Shown: positions 8,161 to 16,115 of the stretch, piece after piece
Layout of the letters: the number at the start of each line of letters is the position of its first letter
Position numbering within the stretch: position 1 is the first letter of the stretch
DNA from: Candidatus Zhuqueibacterota bacterium
GTDB lineage: Bacteria > Zhuqueibacterota > Zhuqueibacteria > Residuimicrobiales > Oceaniaggregativiventaceae
Direction of reading: 5' to 3'
Length of the DNA: 42,115 nt
NCBI GenBank assembly: GCA_014728115.1
Contig: WJME01000005.1
Coordinates: forward strand, 1 to 42,115
Notes under the pieces: model-generated
Databases searched by the model: none
What the model saw: only the letters and a program-made list of their open reading frames with translations
Told to the model about the DNA's origin: nothing
Translations under genes and position numbers: made by a program

Positions 8161-10950
8161 TTAAATCCCGGATTCGAACACATAGTGCCCGGATCCGACC
8201 TTGATTTTCGCAATACCGTGGAAAAAGGATTCCAGCTCTGTATGTTGCCCTTTATCGAGAGACAATTGACTCTCCCGGATATCTTTTTTCGACATTGCCG
8301 GCATATGCACCTCTGCACTCGTATTGGGGGGTATTGTGATTTCAAGGTAAAACTGGTCTTTTTGGTTCTTCCAATGTACCGAAATCTCGCCGTGTATCGA
8401 ATGGTACCTGGCCTTGACATATCCCATACCGGGATCTGGGCGGGGCCGGATGAGTATCTCTTTGAATCCCGGTCCACGAGTTTCTATGCCGGCCATATCC
8501 GAAAACAACCATTGACCACAGGCGCCAAAAACATAGTGATTAAAAGAGTTCATACTCGGGTCGTAAAAGCCATTTTCCTGGGTCCAGCCGTCCCAGCGTT
8601 CCCAGATCGTGGTCGCGCCGTTTTCGATCATATATCCCCACGAGGGAAAACTGGTCTTCTGAAGCAGATGGTAGGCCACATCGGTGCGGCCAAATTCGCT
8701 GAGCACGGGTAACAAAAAGTCCACTCCCAAAAAGCCCGTACTCAAATGCCACTCTTTTTGCTCGATTCGATCGATCAAATGATCGAATGCACTTTGCCGC
8801 AGCGTATCCGGCAACAGATCAAAATACAGCGCCATCAAATAGGTCGTCTGGGTGTCTCCCAGGATCCTTGCATCCTCTTTGACAAAGGCATCACTGAACC
8901 GTTTTTTGATGTTGTTAAAAATCTCTTGAAATTTCTTTGCATCCTCTTTTTTGTCCAGAGCCCGGGCAATTTTGATCATGAGATTTGTCACATAGCCGTA
9001 AAAAGCGGCATTGATCACATATTTCCGGGTAGGATGCTCCCCATCCTGATTGAGCCAGTCTCCGAATCCGGTTTCACCTTTTTGGTCGTACTCATAGTTG
9101 CTCGTATAATCCGCAGGGGGATCAAAAAATGGACGGGTGTGCACCTCGAGAATATCGATCCATTGGGCCATATGATCATAGTGTCGTTCCAATATGCGCG
9201 TGTCGTCATACATACGATAAAGAGTCCACGGGCAGATAATGCCTGCGTCACCCCAGCCTGCTCTGGGAACATCATCCGGCATATCTGTTTTGGTAGGAGC
9301 ATAGCGTGGATAAATACCATATTTCTCAAAGCAATCATTGACGGTCTCGAGCCAGGCTGTATAAAAGGAAGCAATATCCATGTTATAGGCGCCGGTTTGA
9401 ATGAAAACCTGGGCATCGCCGGTCCAGCCCTTGCGTTCATCTCTTTGCGGACAATCGGTGGGGATCTCGAAATAGTTGCCCCTCTGGCCCCAAAGGATAT
9501 TTTCATAGAGTTTGTTGATCATGGGATTCGAGCATTCAAATGCACTCGTCACCGGAGCATTGGAGCGCAGCACAATGCCGGTAAGGGAATTCACATCCGG
9601 TATACAGGGGTATCCTGTCAGCTCGATATAGCGAAAGCCGTGAAACGTGAAACGCGGTTCCCACTCGGCTATCTTTTCGTTTTTACATATGTAAATATCG
9701 GTGGCTTTGGCGGTGCGAAGATTTTTCGTATAGATCATGCCCTCGGAATCGAGCCTTTCCGCAAAGCGCAATTGTATGCGTTGACCGGATTTTCCACGGA
9801 CTCGCAGTTTTGCCCAACCGACCATATTTTGTCCCATATCAAAGACATACACGCCGGGTTTGACCTCTTGCACATCTATAGGGTGGATGATGTCTGTCTT
9901 TTGTATCGGCACTCCGGGATGGGCAGTGATGGGGACCTGGATCTCTTTTTTTACGACCACCGGCTTCCAGCCATTTGCTGGAAATCCTGAGGTGGCCCAC
10001 CCCGGCTGTTCTTTGCGGGCATCATAGACTTCGCCGTCAAACATATCAGACATACGGACAGGACCATCAGCAAAAGACAACCAGGACTCATCTGTGACAA
10101 GGGTTTCGCTGCTGCCATCGGCAAATTCAATTCTCAGCTGGGCTTTGAGCATTTCCTTTCCCTGCCCGCTGAATCTCAGGGTATACCATCCGTCACCGAG
10201 CAGGGCGCCAATAGCATTGACAGAACCGGATTCGAGCAATTCGGTAACATCATAAGCCCGGTAATACAGTCTGCGGTCGTATTCTGGCCAGCCTGGCGCA
10301 AAAAAGTCTTCACCCACCCGCCGGCCATTGAGATAAAACTCATAGATGCCCATGGCCGTTGCATAAAGCATGGCCCGATGCAGGGGTTTTTCCACGCTGA
10401 ACTGTTTGCGGAACATGCGCACCGGATATCGCTGTTTGATTTTACTTTCACTTCCGGCCTGGATATAGGTTTCCGGTATCCCCTGCTCCTGAACACCGAT
10501 CCACCTGGCTTGCCATTCAGAGGCTTTCAGGATCCCCATTGACCAGTATGCGATCTCGCTCCATGGTGACAACGTGCCGGTTTCATCCCACACCTGCACC
10601 CGCCAAAAACATTCCCTATGCGACGGTAATGGCTTGCCCTGATACTCGATCTGAATGGATCGATCAGAAAACACCTGACCACTATCCCACAAATCAGCCT
10701 GACCGGGATTCAACAGTTCCTCCCTCGAGGCCACCAGGATGCGGTAAGCAGATTGCATTTTGCCCCGACCTTTTGCACGCAACTGCCAGCTGAGCCGCGG
10801 GCGCCGTTCATCGATTCCCAGGGGATTGACCCGATACTCGCAGCGCAAAGAGTGTGGAATCATGCCAGAACCAGCACAGCAAGGGTGCCACCCGCTCAGG
10901 CAGGTAATACCAACAAAAAACCACAAAAAGAAAGTATTGTATTTTTCCAT
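8161..10950 (-). CDS. Alpha-L-rhamnosidase, glycoside hydrolase family 78
   Basis: The 929-residue exported enzyme releases terminal alpha-L-rhamnose from glycans or glycosides. It has a signal peptide (about 1-27, ending CCAG), then an Ig-like domain (about 33-135). The Bac_rhamnosid_N region includes GIYEFYLNGRRVGEDFFAPG and is followed by a concanavalin-like domain. The alpha/alpha-barrel carries the GH78 signature DCPQRDERKGWTGDAQ, which contains the catalytic acid. The second conserved acidic site is in TIWERWDGW, and a C-terminal beta domain ends the protein. Length is normal for GH78. It is the last gene of the long minus-strand run, 178 bp after the symporter gene, so it may share its transcript or have its own promoter. 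The upstream signal is a modest GAGA. Confidence 0.95.
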   Translation of the reverse strand: MEKYNTFFLWFFVGITCLSGWHPCCAGSGMIPHSLRCEYRVNPLGIDERRPRLSWQLRAKGRGKMQSAYRILVASREELLNPGQADLWDSGQVFSDRSIQIEYQGKPLPSHRECFWRVQVWDETGTLSPWSEIAYWSMGILKASEWQARWIGVQEQGIPETYIQAGSESKIKQRYPVRMFRKQFSVEKPLHRAMLYATAMGIYEFYLNGRRVGEDFFAPGWPEYDRRLYYRAYDVTELLESGSVNAIGALLGDGWYTLRFSGQGKEMLKAQLRIEFADGSSETLVTDESWLSFADGPVRMSDMFDGEVYDARKEQPGWATSGFPANGWKPVVVKKEIQVPITAHPGVPIQKTDIIHPIDVQEVKPGVYVFDMGQNMVGWAKLRVRGKSGQRIQLRFAERLDSEGMIYTKNLRTAKATDIYICKNEKIAEWEPRFTFHGFRYIELTGYPCIPDVNSLTGIVLRSNAPVTSAFECSNPMINKLYENILWGQRGNYFEIPTDCPQRDERKGWTGDAQVFIQTGAYNMDIASFYTAWLETVNDCFEKYGIYPRYAPTKTDMPDDVPRAGWGDAGIICPWTLYRMYDDTRILERHYDHMAQWIDILEVHTRPFFDPPADYTSNYEYDQKGETGFGDWLNQDGEHPTRKYVINAAFYGYVTNLMIKIARALDKKEDAKKFQEIFNNIKKRFSDAFVKEDARILGDTQTTYLMALYFDLLPDTLRQSAFDHLIDRIEQKEWHLSTGFLGVDFLLPVLSEFGRTDVAYHLLQKTSFPSWGYMIENGATTIWERWDGWTQENGFYDPSMNSFNHYVFGACGQWLFSDMAGIETRGPGFKEILIRPRPDPGMGYVKARYHSIHGEISVHWKNQKDQFYLEITIPPNTSAEVHMPAMSKKDIRESQLSLDKGQHTELESFFHGIAKIKVGSGHYVFESGI

Positions 10951-11128
10951 TTCGATCTCAAAATAAAATTTTATATGAATATATCAAAGATAAAAAATTA
11001 AACTCTTTTGCCGCCGGTCAAAAGGTCTCCTGTCTGTTTTCGACATTTCAGGCTGTACAGGATCCGTTCCATTGAGATATTCTTCGAGATGCCCGTCCAT
11101 GTCGATAGCCTAAAGCCTTGAAACCATT

Positions 11129-12688
11129 TTAGAGTTGATCGGATTTTTTCAGCTCTAGCCATCCATATATAGTCAGATTATCCGGGGGAGCGTCTCTTTT
11201 AAAAAAATAGCTCGCAGCATAGCCCACCCCAAACAGCACCAGATGCGAATAGACTCCGAGCATATATTTATGATGCGTAAAGTTAAACTGTCCGAGGTCC
11301 AAAAACAGACGGGACTCTCCGCCCAATGAAAATTTCGTTGAAGTGAGGATCGCCCATCCGGTAAAAAGAATACTTGCCACAATACCGACATATAGACCGG
11401 GCTTGTTAGCCCGTTTGCTGAACAAACCCAGCAAGAACAGGCCTGCAATTCCTCCGGAGAAAATGGCATATAAGCCAAATACAATTCCCAGCACGCCCTG
11501 ATTGCCGGCTTTGACATACAGGGTAGCGACAAACATGGCAGCGAGTCCGGATAAAGCCACAAGAATTCTGCCCACCACCAGCCGTTGTTTATCGGTGCTC
11601 TTTGGCCTGAACCTGACATAATAATCTTCGACCCCGATGGCTGCCAGGCAATTCAAGTCCGAGTCCAGACTGGAAATAGCCGCAGCCATCAAAGCAGCGA
11701 GAATCAACCCGGTGACTCCTACAGGCAACTCGGTCATGATAAACAGAGGAAATACTGCATCCGGCCTGATTTCTGCGGGCAAGGGGGCATCAGTGAGGCG
11801 ATAATAGGCAAAAAGAGCTGTTCCGATGAACATAAACAGTGTCCAGACCGGCACACTGAGAAAGACGCCCATGAGCGCAGCCTTTATCGCTCCTTTGTCG
11901 GATTTGGCGGTCAAATAACGCTGTACAATGGTTTGGTCAGTGCCATACTTTTGAATGGCATAAAAAATCCCGTTCAAGACCATCACCAAAAAAGTCAGAC
12001 GTGTCAGATCCCAGTCATAAGGTCCAAATCCGATCTTTTGATTTTCCATGGCGACACGGAACACCGCTGCAGGTCCTCCTTCGGGACCAAAGAGCAAAAC
12101 ACCTACACACAACAGACCACCGGTAATCAGCATGAATCCCTGCACCACATCCAACCAGATCACGGCTTCAATTCCACCCATGAGCGTCAAAATGACTATG
12201 GCAATGCCCAGAATCCATATGATAACAAATGTATTGACACCCATCATCTTGGATAATGCCAGTGCCAACAGGAAAAAGACCGTACCCATTTTGGAAAAAT
12301 GAGTCAAAATAAATCCCAGAGAGCCGTAAAGGCGAGCCAGGAATCCGAATCTTTTTTCAAAATATTCATAAGCACTCAAGCCAATGACGCTGCGGTACAG
12401 CGGAACGACAAACCGCACAAGAAAAATCAGCACAACGGGCACCATCAATCCCTGGACCAGCAAAATCCAGTTCGATGAATAGCCCTCTCCCGGATAGGCA
12501 AGAAAAGTGACGCTGCTGATCAGGGTAGCCAAAATGGACATACCAATAGCCCAGGATGGGATAGTCCCTCCTCCGGTAAAATATTTGTTCGTGCTATCCT
12601 GGCGCCGGGAAAAAGAGAGCCCGATACCAAGCGCGACGACCAGGGATATCACAACAACGACATAATCGATGAGATGTAGTGTGGGCAT
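11129..12688 (-). CDS. Sodium:solute symporter (SSS family), probable sugar or sugar-acid transporter
   Basis: The 519-residue integral membrane protein shows about thirteen hydrophobic segments and typical SSS features. These are an N-terminal helix with YFTGGGTIPSWAIGMSI, the motif GGIEAVIWLDVVQGF, and the sodium-site region AALMAAAISSLDSDLNCL. It would bring a substrate into the cytoplasm with sodium. It follows the four-carbon acid sugar kinase gene by 21 bp and precedes the GH78 gene, so its substrate is probably a product handled by the neighbouring kinase, dehydrogenase and aldolase, or rhamnose. The SSS family also contains sialate and glucose transporters, and the substrate cannot be fixed from sequence. 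Confidence 0.9.
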   Translation of the reverse strand: MPTLHLIDYVVVVISLVVALGIGLSFSRRQDSTNKYFTGGGTIPSWAIGMSILATLISSVTFLAYPGEGYSSNWILLVQGLMVPVVLIFLVRFVVPLYRSVIGLSAYEYFEKRFGFLARLYGSLGFILTHFSKMGTVFFLLALALSKMMGVNTFVIIWILGIAIVILTLMGGIEAVIWLDVVQGFMLITGGLLCVGVLLFGPEGGPAAVFRVAMENQKIGFGPYDWDLTRLTFLVMVLNGIFYAIQKYGTDQTIVQRYLTAKSDKGAIKAALMGVFLSVPVWTLFMFIGTALFAYYRLTDAPLPAEIRPDAVFPLFIMTELPVGVTGLILAALMAAAISSLDSDLNCLAAIGVEDYYVRFRPKSTDKQRLVVGRILVALSGLAAMFVATLYVKAGNQGVLGIVFGLYAIFSGGIAGLFLLGLFSKRANKPGLYVGIVASILFTGWAILTSTKFSLGGESRLFLDLGQFNFTHHKYMLGVYSHLVLFGVGYAASYFFKRDAPPDNLTIYGWLELKKSDQL

Positions 12689-12709
12689 TTTCGTGCTGAC
12701 CTTTCTTTT

Positions 12710-13834
12710 TTATAGAATCTGCCATACTTGCTCAGGCCATGCATAACTACCGGGCTTTACGGTGAGATTCAATCCGGGATGCTGCATAACAACCAGGCGG
12801 ACAATACCCGGAGCGATTTCGAGTACAGGCCTGAATTCATTCCAATTCAGATACCGGAGCATCTCCGATGCAGTGGTTCCTCCTTCGATGATGAATTCAT
12901 CGATATGGACTTTATCCAAAAGCGCACGCAAAAGCGAGGCACAATAGCATGTAAAATTCCGGCCCGATGGTTTGAGCACCAGTCGTTTTTTATCTCGTAT
13001 CAATCCCGCCATCCGGATAATCTGTTCTGACAGTCCGGCCTGATCTGCACAAGAATCTGGCACAGGAATCTCGAAAAAATGAAATCCGGCCTGCTGAAAC
13101 CGACCCGTTTTTTCCGCAGACTGTATACTTGTTCCCCAGAGATTCAAAACCATCTTATCCCGGAACAGCTTCTGGGGCAAAAGATTTTCGCACCGGGCAT
13201 GGCCCAGCCGGTGCAACAGTGCGCTGAAAAACTCTGATCCTCCTGCAGGCAAAAATGACTCATTCCAGGTATCAGCCCATCGTTCCAACTCGTCTCTGTT
13301 GCGAGTTTCACCAACCACAATCCCTTCCGCCGGCAGGTTCTCGCCGGTGATTTTCAAGACCTTTTTTACATTGTCATGGCGGGTCTCGAGCAACCGCAAG
13401 ACCTCGGCATGACGGGCCGGATATTCAGGATCATGGCGAAAAACCGTATGATGCAATAACTGGCCTTTGATATAGATTTTACCATTTGAAACGATTCGTT
13501 CGTTACCGGGATTGGCCGGAATCAAAAGCACCCGGGTTTTCTGCAAATCCTGCATCATGACTGCCAGCTCGGGTACGACATGGCCTCTGAGAACAGAATC
13601 TGTCTTTTTATAAATCCATGCAGGCTGCATCTTTTGCAGCTGATGCAGCCGGGCCCTGACCCGGGCTATGGCTGCGTCTCTGGAAAGAGATCGACTATTC
13701 GTATCGGTGACCAAAACATCCGCTGATGCAGTGGATGGCAGTTCTGTGAACAGCTCCACAGAAAGACCGTGGCGCAGCGCCACACCGGCGATTTCTGCGG
13801 CCCCGCTAAAATCATCGGCCAATACGCCAATCAA
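12710..13834 (-). CDS. Four-carbon acid sugar kinase family protein (DUF1537), D-threonate/D-erythronate kinase-like
   Basis: The 374-residue protein belongs to the DUF1537 kinase family. The N-terminal domain shows LADDFSGAAEIAGVALRHG, KKTDSVLRGHV and PANPGNERIVSNGKIYI; the C-terminal nucleotide domain shows LKPSGRNF, EGGTTASEMLRYL and VKPGSYAWPE. Family members phosphorylate C4 sugar acids such as D-threonate and D-erythronate, or related acids such as 3-oxo-isoapionate. The start is TTG at 13834, whose TTGA overlaps the stop of the upstream pdxA-like gene by 4 nt, a translational-coupling arrangement. Pairing of this kinase with a PdxA2-type dehydrogenase is the known gene pair for D-threonate breakdown to dihydroxyacetone phosphate. 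The substrate here is inferred only from that pairing. It is slightly shorter than many homologues. Confidence 0.88.
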   Translation of the reverse strand: MIGVLADDFSGAAEIAGVALRHGLSVELFTELPSTASADVLVTDTNSRSLSRDAAIARVRARLHQLQKMQPAWIYKKTDSVLRGHVVPELAVMMQDLQKTRVLLIPANPGNERIVSNGKIYIKGQLLHHTVFRHDPEYPARHAEVLRLLETRHDNVKKVLKITGENLPAEGIVVGETRNRDELERWADTWNESFLPAGGSEFFSALLHRLGHARCENLLPQKLFRDKMVLNLWGTSIQSAEKTGRFQQAGFHFFEIPVPDSCADQAGLSEQIIRMAGLIRDKKRLVLKPSGRNFTCYCASLLRALLDKVHIDEFIIEGGTTASEMLRYLNWNEFRPVLEIAPGIVRLVVMQHPGLNLTVKPGSYAWPEQVWQIL

Positions 13835-14880
13835 TGGTTATTATCCCGCTTTATCATTTTATGCATTGCCATGTTTACTGCATGCTCGATGGCATGGATC
13901 ATGGCCTCTTGACTTGCAATTCCCTTACCGGCGATTTCAAAAGCTGTGCCATGATCTACGGATGTACGAATGATCGGCAATCCAAGGGTCACATTGACGC
14001 CTTTGACACTGGACATGGTGCCTCTTTTCTCATCCCATGTGAATCCCATCAGTTTGAACGGAATATGGCCCTGATCATGGTACATGGCCACACAACCGTC
14101 ATAATAGCCTGCCACAGCTTTGGGAAAAAGCGAATCCGCCGGAACAGGCCCCTCTGCATCGATGCCAAGGACTTTTAACTCTTTGATGGCCGGAATGATC
14201 TCCTGTTGTTCTTCAGTGCCAAAGAGCCCGCCATCACTGGCATGCGGATTCAATCCTGCAATGCCCAGCTTTGGCTGGTATATTCCAAGCATGCGGCAGG
14301 ATTCGGCCAGTAATTGTACGACCCGAACGATCCGTCGGGTCTTTATGAGATCACACGCTTTTTTCAAAGGGACATGCGTTGTCACATGGATGACACGCAG
14401 GTTGCCATGGACCAGCAGCATGGCGACCTCTGGCGTGTTGGTATAATGGGCATAAATTTCTGTATGTCCGGAAAAGGTGTGGCCCGCCAGATTGAGGGAT
14501 TCCTTGTTGATCGGCCCTGTCACAGTGGCATCCAGTTTTTGATCCATAGCCAACTCTATGGCTGTCGTGATCGCTTTAAAAGCAGCATGACCGGCGGATG
14601 CGGCAACCTGTCCATAGACGACATTCCGGTCGATACTGCCGAGATCAAGAACCTGAATGCCAGGAGTCTCAAAATCGGCTTCCGCGATAGATCCGATGGA
14701 CCGGATATTTTGATGCAGCCCGAGCATGGCAAGGGTGTCCTTAAACACTTGCGCATCACCGATCAACACCGGCCGGCATAAATTCCCTATATGCTTTTTA
14801 AGCACCGCTTTAATCGCGATTTCCGGTCCGATCCCGGCAGGATCTCCCATGGTGATTCCAATGAGAGGCTTGTACGTCAT
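13831..14880 (-). CDS. PdxA-family dehydrogenase (PdxA2-type, probable 4-phospho-D-threonate/erythronate 3-dehydrogenase)
   Basis: The 349-residue NAD-dependent metal enzyme has ITMGDPAGIGPE at the N-terminus, TGPINKESL, and FSGHTEIYAH (metal/substrate histidine). It also has VTTHVPLKKA, MYHDQGHIPFKLMGF and TSVDHGTAFEIAG, all PdxA signatures. ATG at 14880 is chosen because it gives the canonical start MTYKPLIGITMGDPAG; a GTG at 14943 would overlap the preceding aldolase gene. Classical PdxA acts in pyridoxal phosphate synthesis. The tight overlap with a DUF1537 kinase indicates the catabolic PdxA2 group, which oxidises 4-phosphorylated C4 acids to 3-oxo acids that lose CO2 to give dihydroxyacetone phosphate. 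The assignment to PdxA2 rests on context. Confidence 0.9.
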   Translation of the reverse strand: MTYKPLIGITMGDPAGIGPEIAIKAVLKKHIGNLCRPVLIGDAQVFKDTLAMLGLHQNIRSIGSIAEADFETPGIQVLDLGSIDRNVVYGQVAASAGHAAFKAITTAIELAMDQKLDATVTGPINKESLNLAGHTFSGHTEIYAHYTNTPEVAMLLVHGNLRVIHVTTHVPLKKACDLIKTRRIVRVVQLLAESCRMLGIYQPKLGIAGLNPHASDGGLFGTEEQQEIIPAIKELKVLGIDAEGPVPADSLFPKAVAGYYDGCVAMYHDQGHIPFKLMGFTWDEKRGTMSSVKGVNVTLGLPIIRTSVDHGTAFEIAGKGIASQEAMIHAIEHAVNMAMHKMIKRDNNH

Positions 14881-14918
14881 ATTTTTCAAGGGTATTCCCT
14901 TTGTAAAAAAGTTATCTG

Positions 14919-15836
14919 TCAGGCAGACCGCTTTTGGAGCCACTCTGATTTTTCAATTTGCCCTTTAATTCTTTGCCGGACATCCGTTGGCAATTGAGCA
15001 AGAGGCGGTAACACGACCTCACTGCAAAGCCCCAATGCATTCATGATGACTTTGAGCGCCGCAATGGATTCACCAAGTTCCAGGTCTTTTTGATAAATCA
15101 GCGAAAGGTCATGGGTTATGTTTTGAACCTGTTCAGCCGTATTCAGATCATGTTCCATAACAGCATTGAACAGTGTCACATAGAGATCCGGCCGAATATT
15201 GCCTGTACTTGGAACGATACCATCGGCGCCCCGGGACAAGCCATACAATGATTGCGCCGCCCATCCGATCAAAAAACTGAAATCATTTCTGTTTTCCCAC
15301 CTTGCAATCGACTCGTCCAGTCGTGAAAGATTCCGTTCCGAATCCTTGAGTCCAACCAGATTAGGATGATGACTGACTTTATCGATGATCTCAAGAGGGA
15401 TCGAATGGTGTGTGGTTTTGGGAATATTATAAAGGATAATGGGTCCGGGAATCTGATCGGCGAGAGATTCGATATACTGCTGCATCTGATACGGTTTCAG
15501 CGGATAATAATTGGGCAGATGGGCCACAACCACATCGACACCAGCAGCAAAATATTGTCGGGCCAGGTTCACAGATGTGGATAGGCAATTTGCAGCAATT
15601 CCTGCATAGGCAAGAGTCCGGCCTCTGACCGCCTGAACCACTCTTTCAACAAAAGGCAGCCGAAGCTCATCGGGAATAGAGGACGATTCTCCGGTGGTCC
15701 CCAAAATAAAAGGCTGAGCGCCATTAGCGACCAGATGGTCAGCAACGAGCTCTGCGGCACCCAGATCAATTCTGTTATCCGGGGTGAAAGGGGTAACCAT
15801 AGGCACGATCACACCCTGATATTTTTTATTTCGCAT
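14919..15836 (-). CDS. Dihydrodipicolinate synthase / N-acetylneuraminate lyase family aldolase
   Basis: The 305-residue class I aldolase has the family motifs GVIVPMVTPFTPD, LGTTGESSSI (substrate carboxylate loop), LYNIPKTTH (catalytic tyrosine) and NLVGLKDSE (Schiff-base lysine). ATG at 15836 is chosen because AGGA lies about 7 nt upstream and the start matches family length; an upstream TTG or GTG would add an unrelated hydrophobic tail. Members condense or cleave pyruvate-containing compounds: lysine biosynthesis, sialate, 2-keto-3-deoxy sugar acids. Sitting directly before a PdxA2/DUF1537 pair and a symporter, it is more likely a catabolic 2-keto-3-deoxy acid or ulosonate aldolase than the lysine-pathway enzyme. 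The exact substrate is unknown. Confidence 0.9.
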   Translation of the reverse strand: MRNKKYQGVIVPMVTPFTPDNRIDLGAAELVADHLVANGAQPFILGTTGESSSIPDELRLPFVERVVQAVRGRTLAYAGIAANCLSTSVNLARQYFAAGVDVVVAHLPNYYPLKPYQMQQYIESLADQIPGPIILYNIPKTTHHSIPLEIIDKVSHHPNLVGLKDSERNLSRLDESIARWENRNDFSFLIGWAAQSLYGLSRGADGIVPSTGNIRPDLYVTLFNAVMEHDLNTAEQVQNITHDLSLIYQKDLELGESIAALKVIMNALGLCSEVVLPPLAQLPTDVRQRIKGQIEKSEWLQKRSA

Positions 15837-16115
15837 GTGCGTTCCTGTCTGTAAATGTTGTTTCATAAATAACCACGATATCGGCCTTGGCCATGGGACG
15901 TGGAGTATTTTTAAAAACACTGAATAGAAAAGGCGCTTTCAGCCATGGTATAAAAATCATGTACGCCCAATTTTTCCACTCTATGTCTTTATGAGTTTTA
16001 TTTTCTTTACTCCATTCTGTGCCGTCCCTGATTCCAAAACTCCTTTTTCGCTGAAAGAGCAAGAGCGAGCTGAATATGTCGATGACCATTTGCAGGACAA
16101 GGAGATGGGTTGCAT

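Noticed and set aside
8746..9990. 414-codon open frame on the plus strand inside the GH78 gene
   Set aside because: It lies opposite conserved GH78 motifs and shows no domain or start signal; a mirror of codon bias.
10951..11128. Possible separate promoter for the GH78 gene in AT-rich DNA
   Set aside because: TTGATA and TATAAA are present but with the wrong spacing; no convincing -35/-10 pair.
15826..16089. 87-codon open frame on the minus strand in the gap before the aldolase gene
   Set aside because: No ribosome binding site and no recognisable motif; it ends inside the aldolase start. It might be a small gene or relic but cannot be supported.
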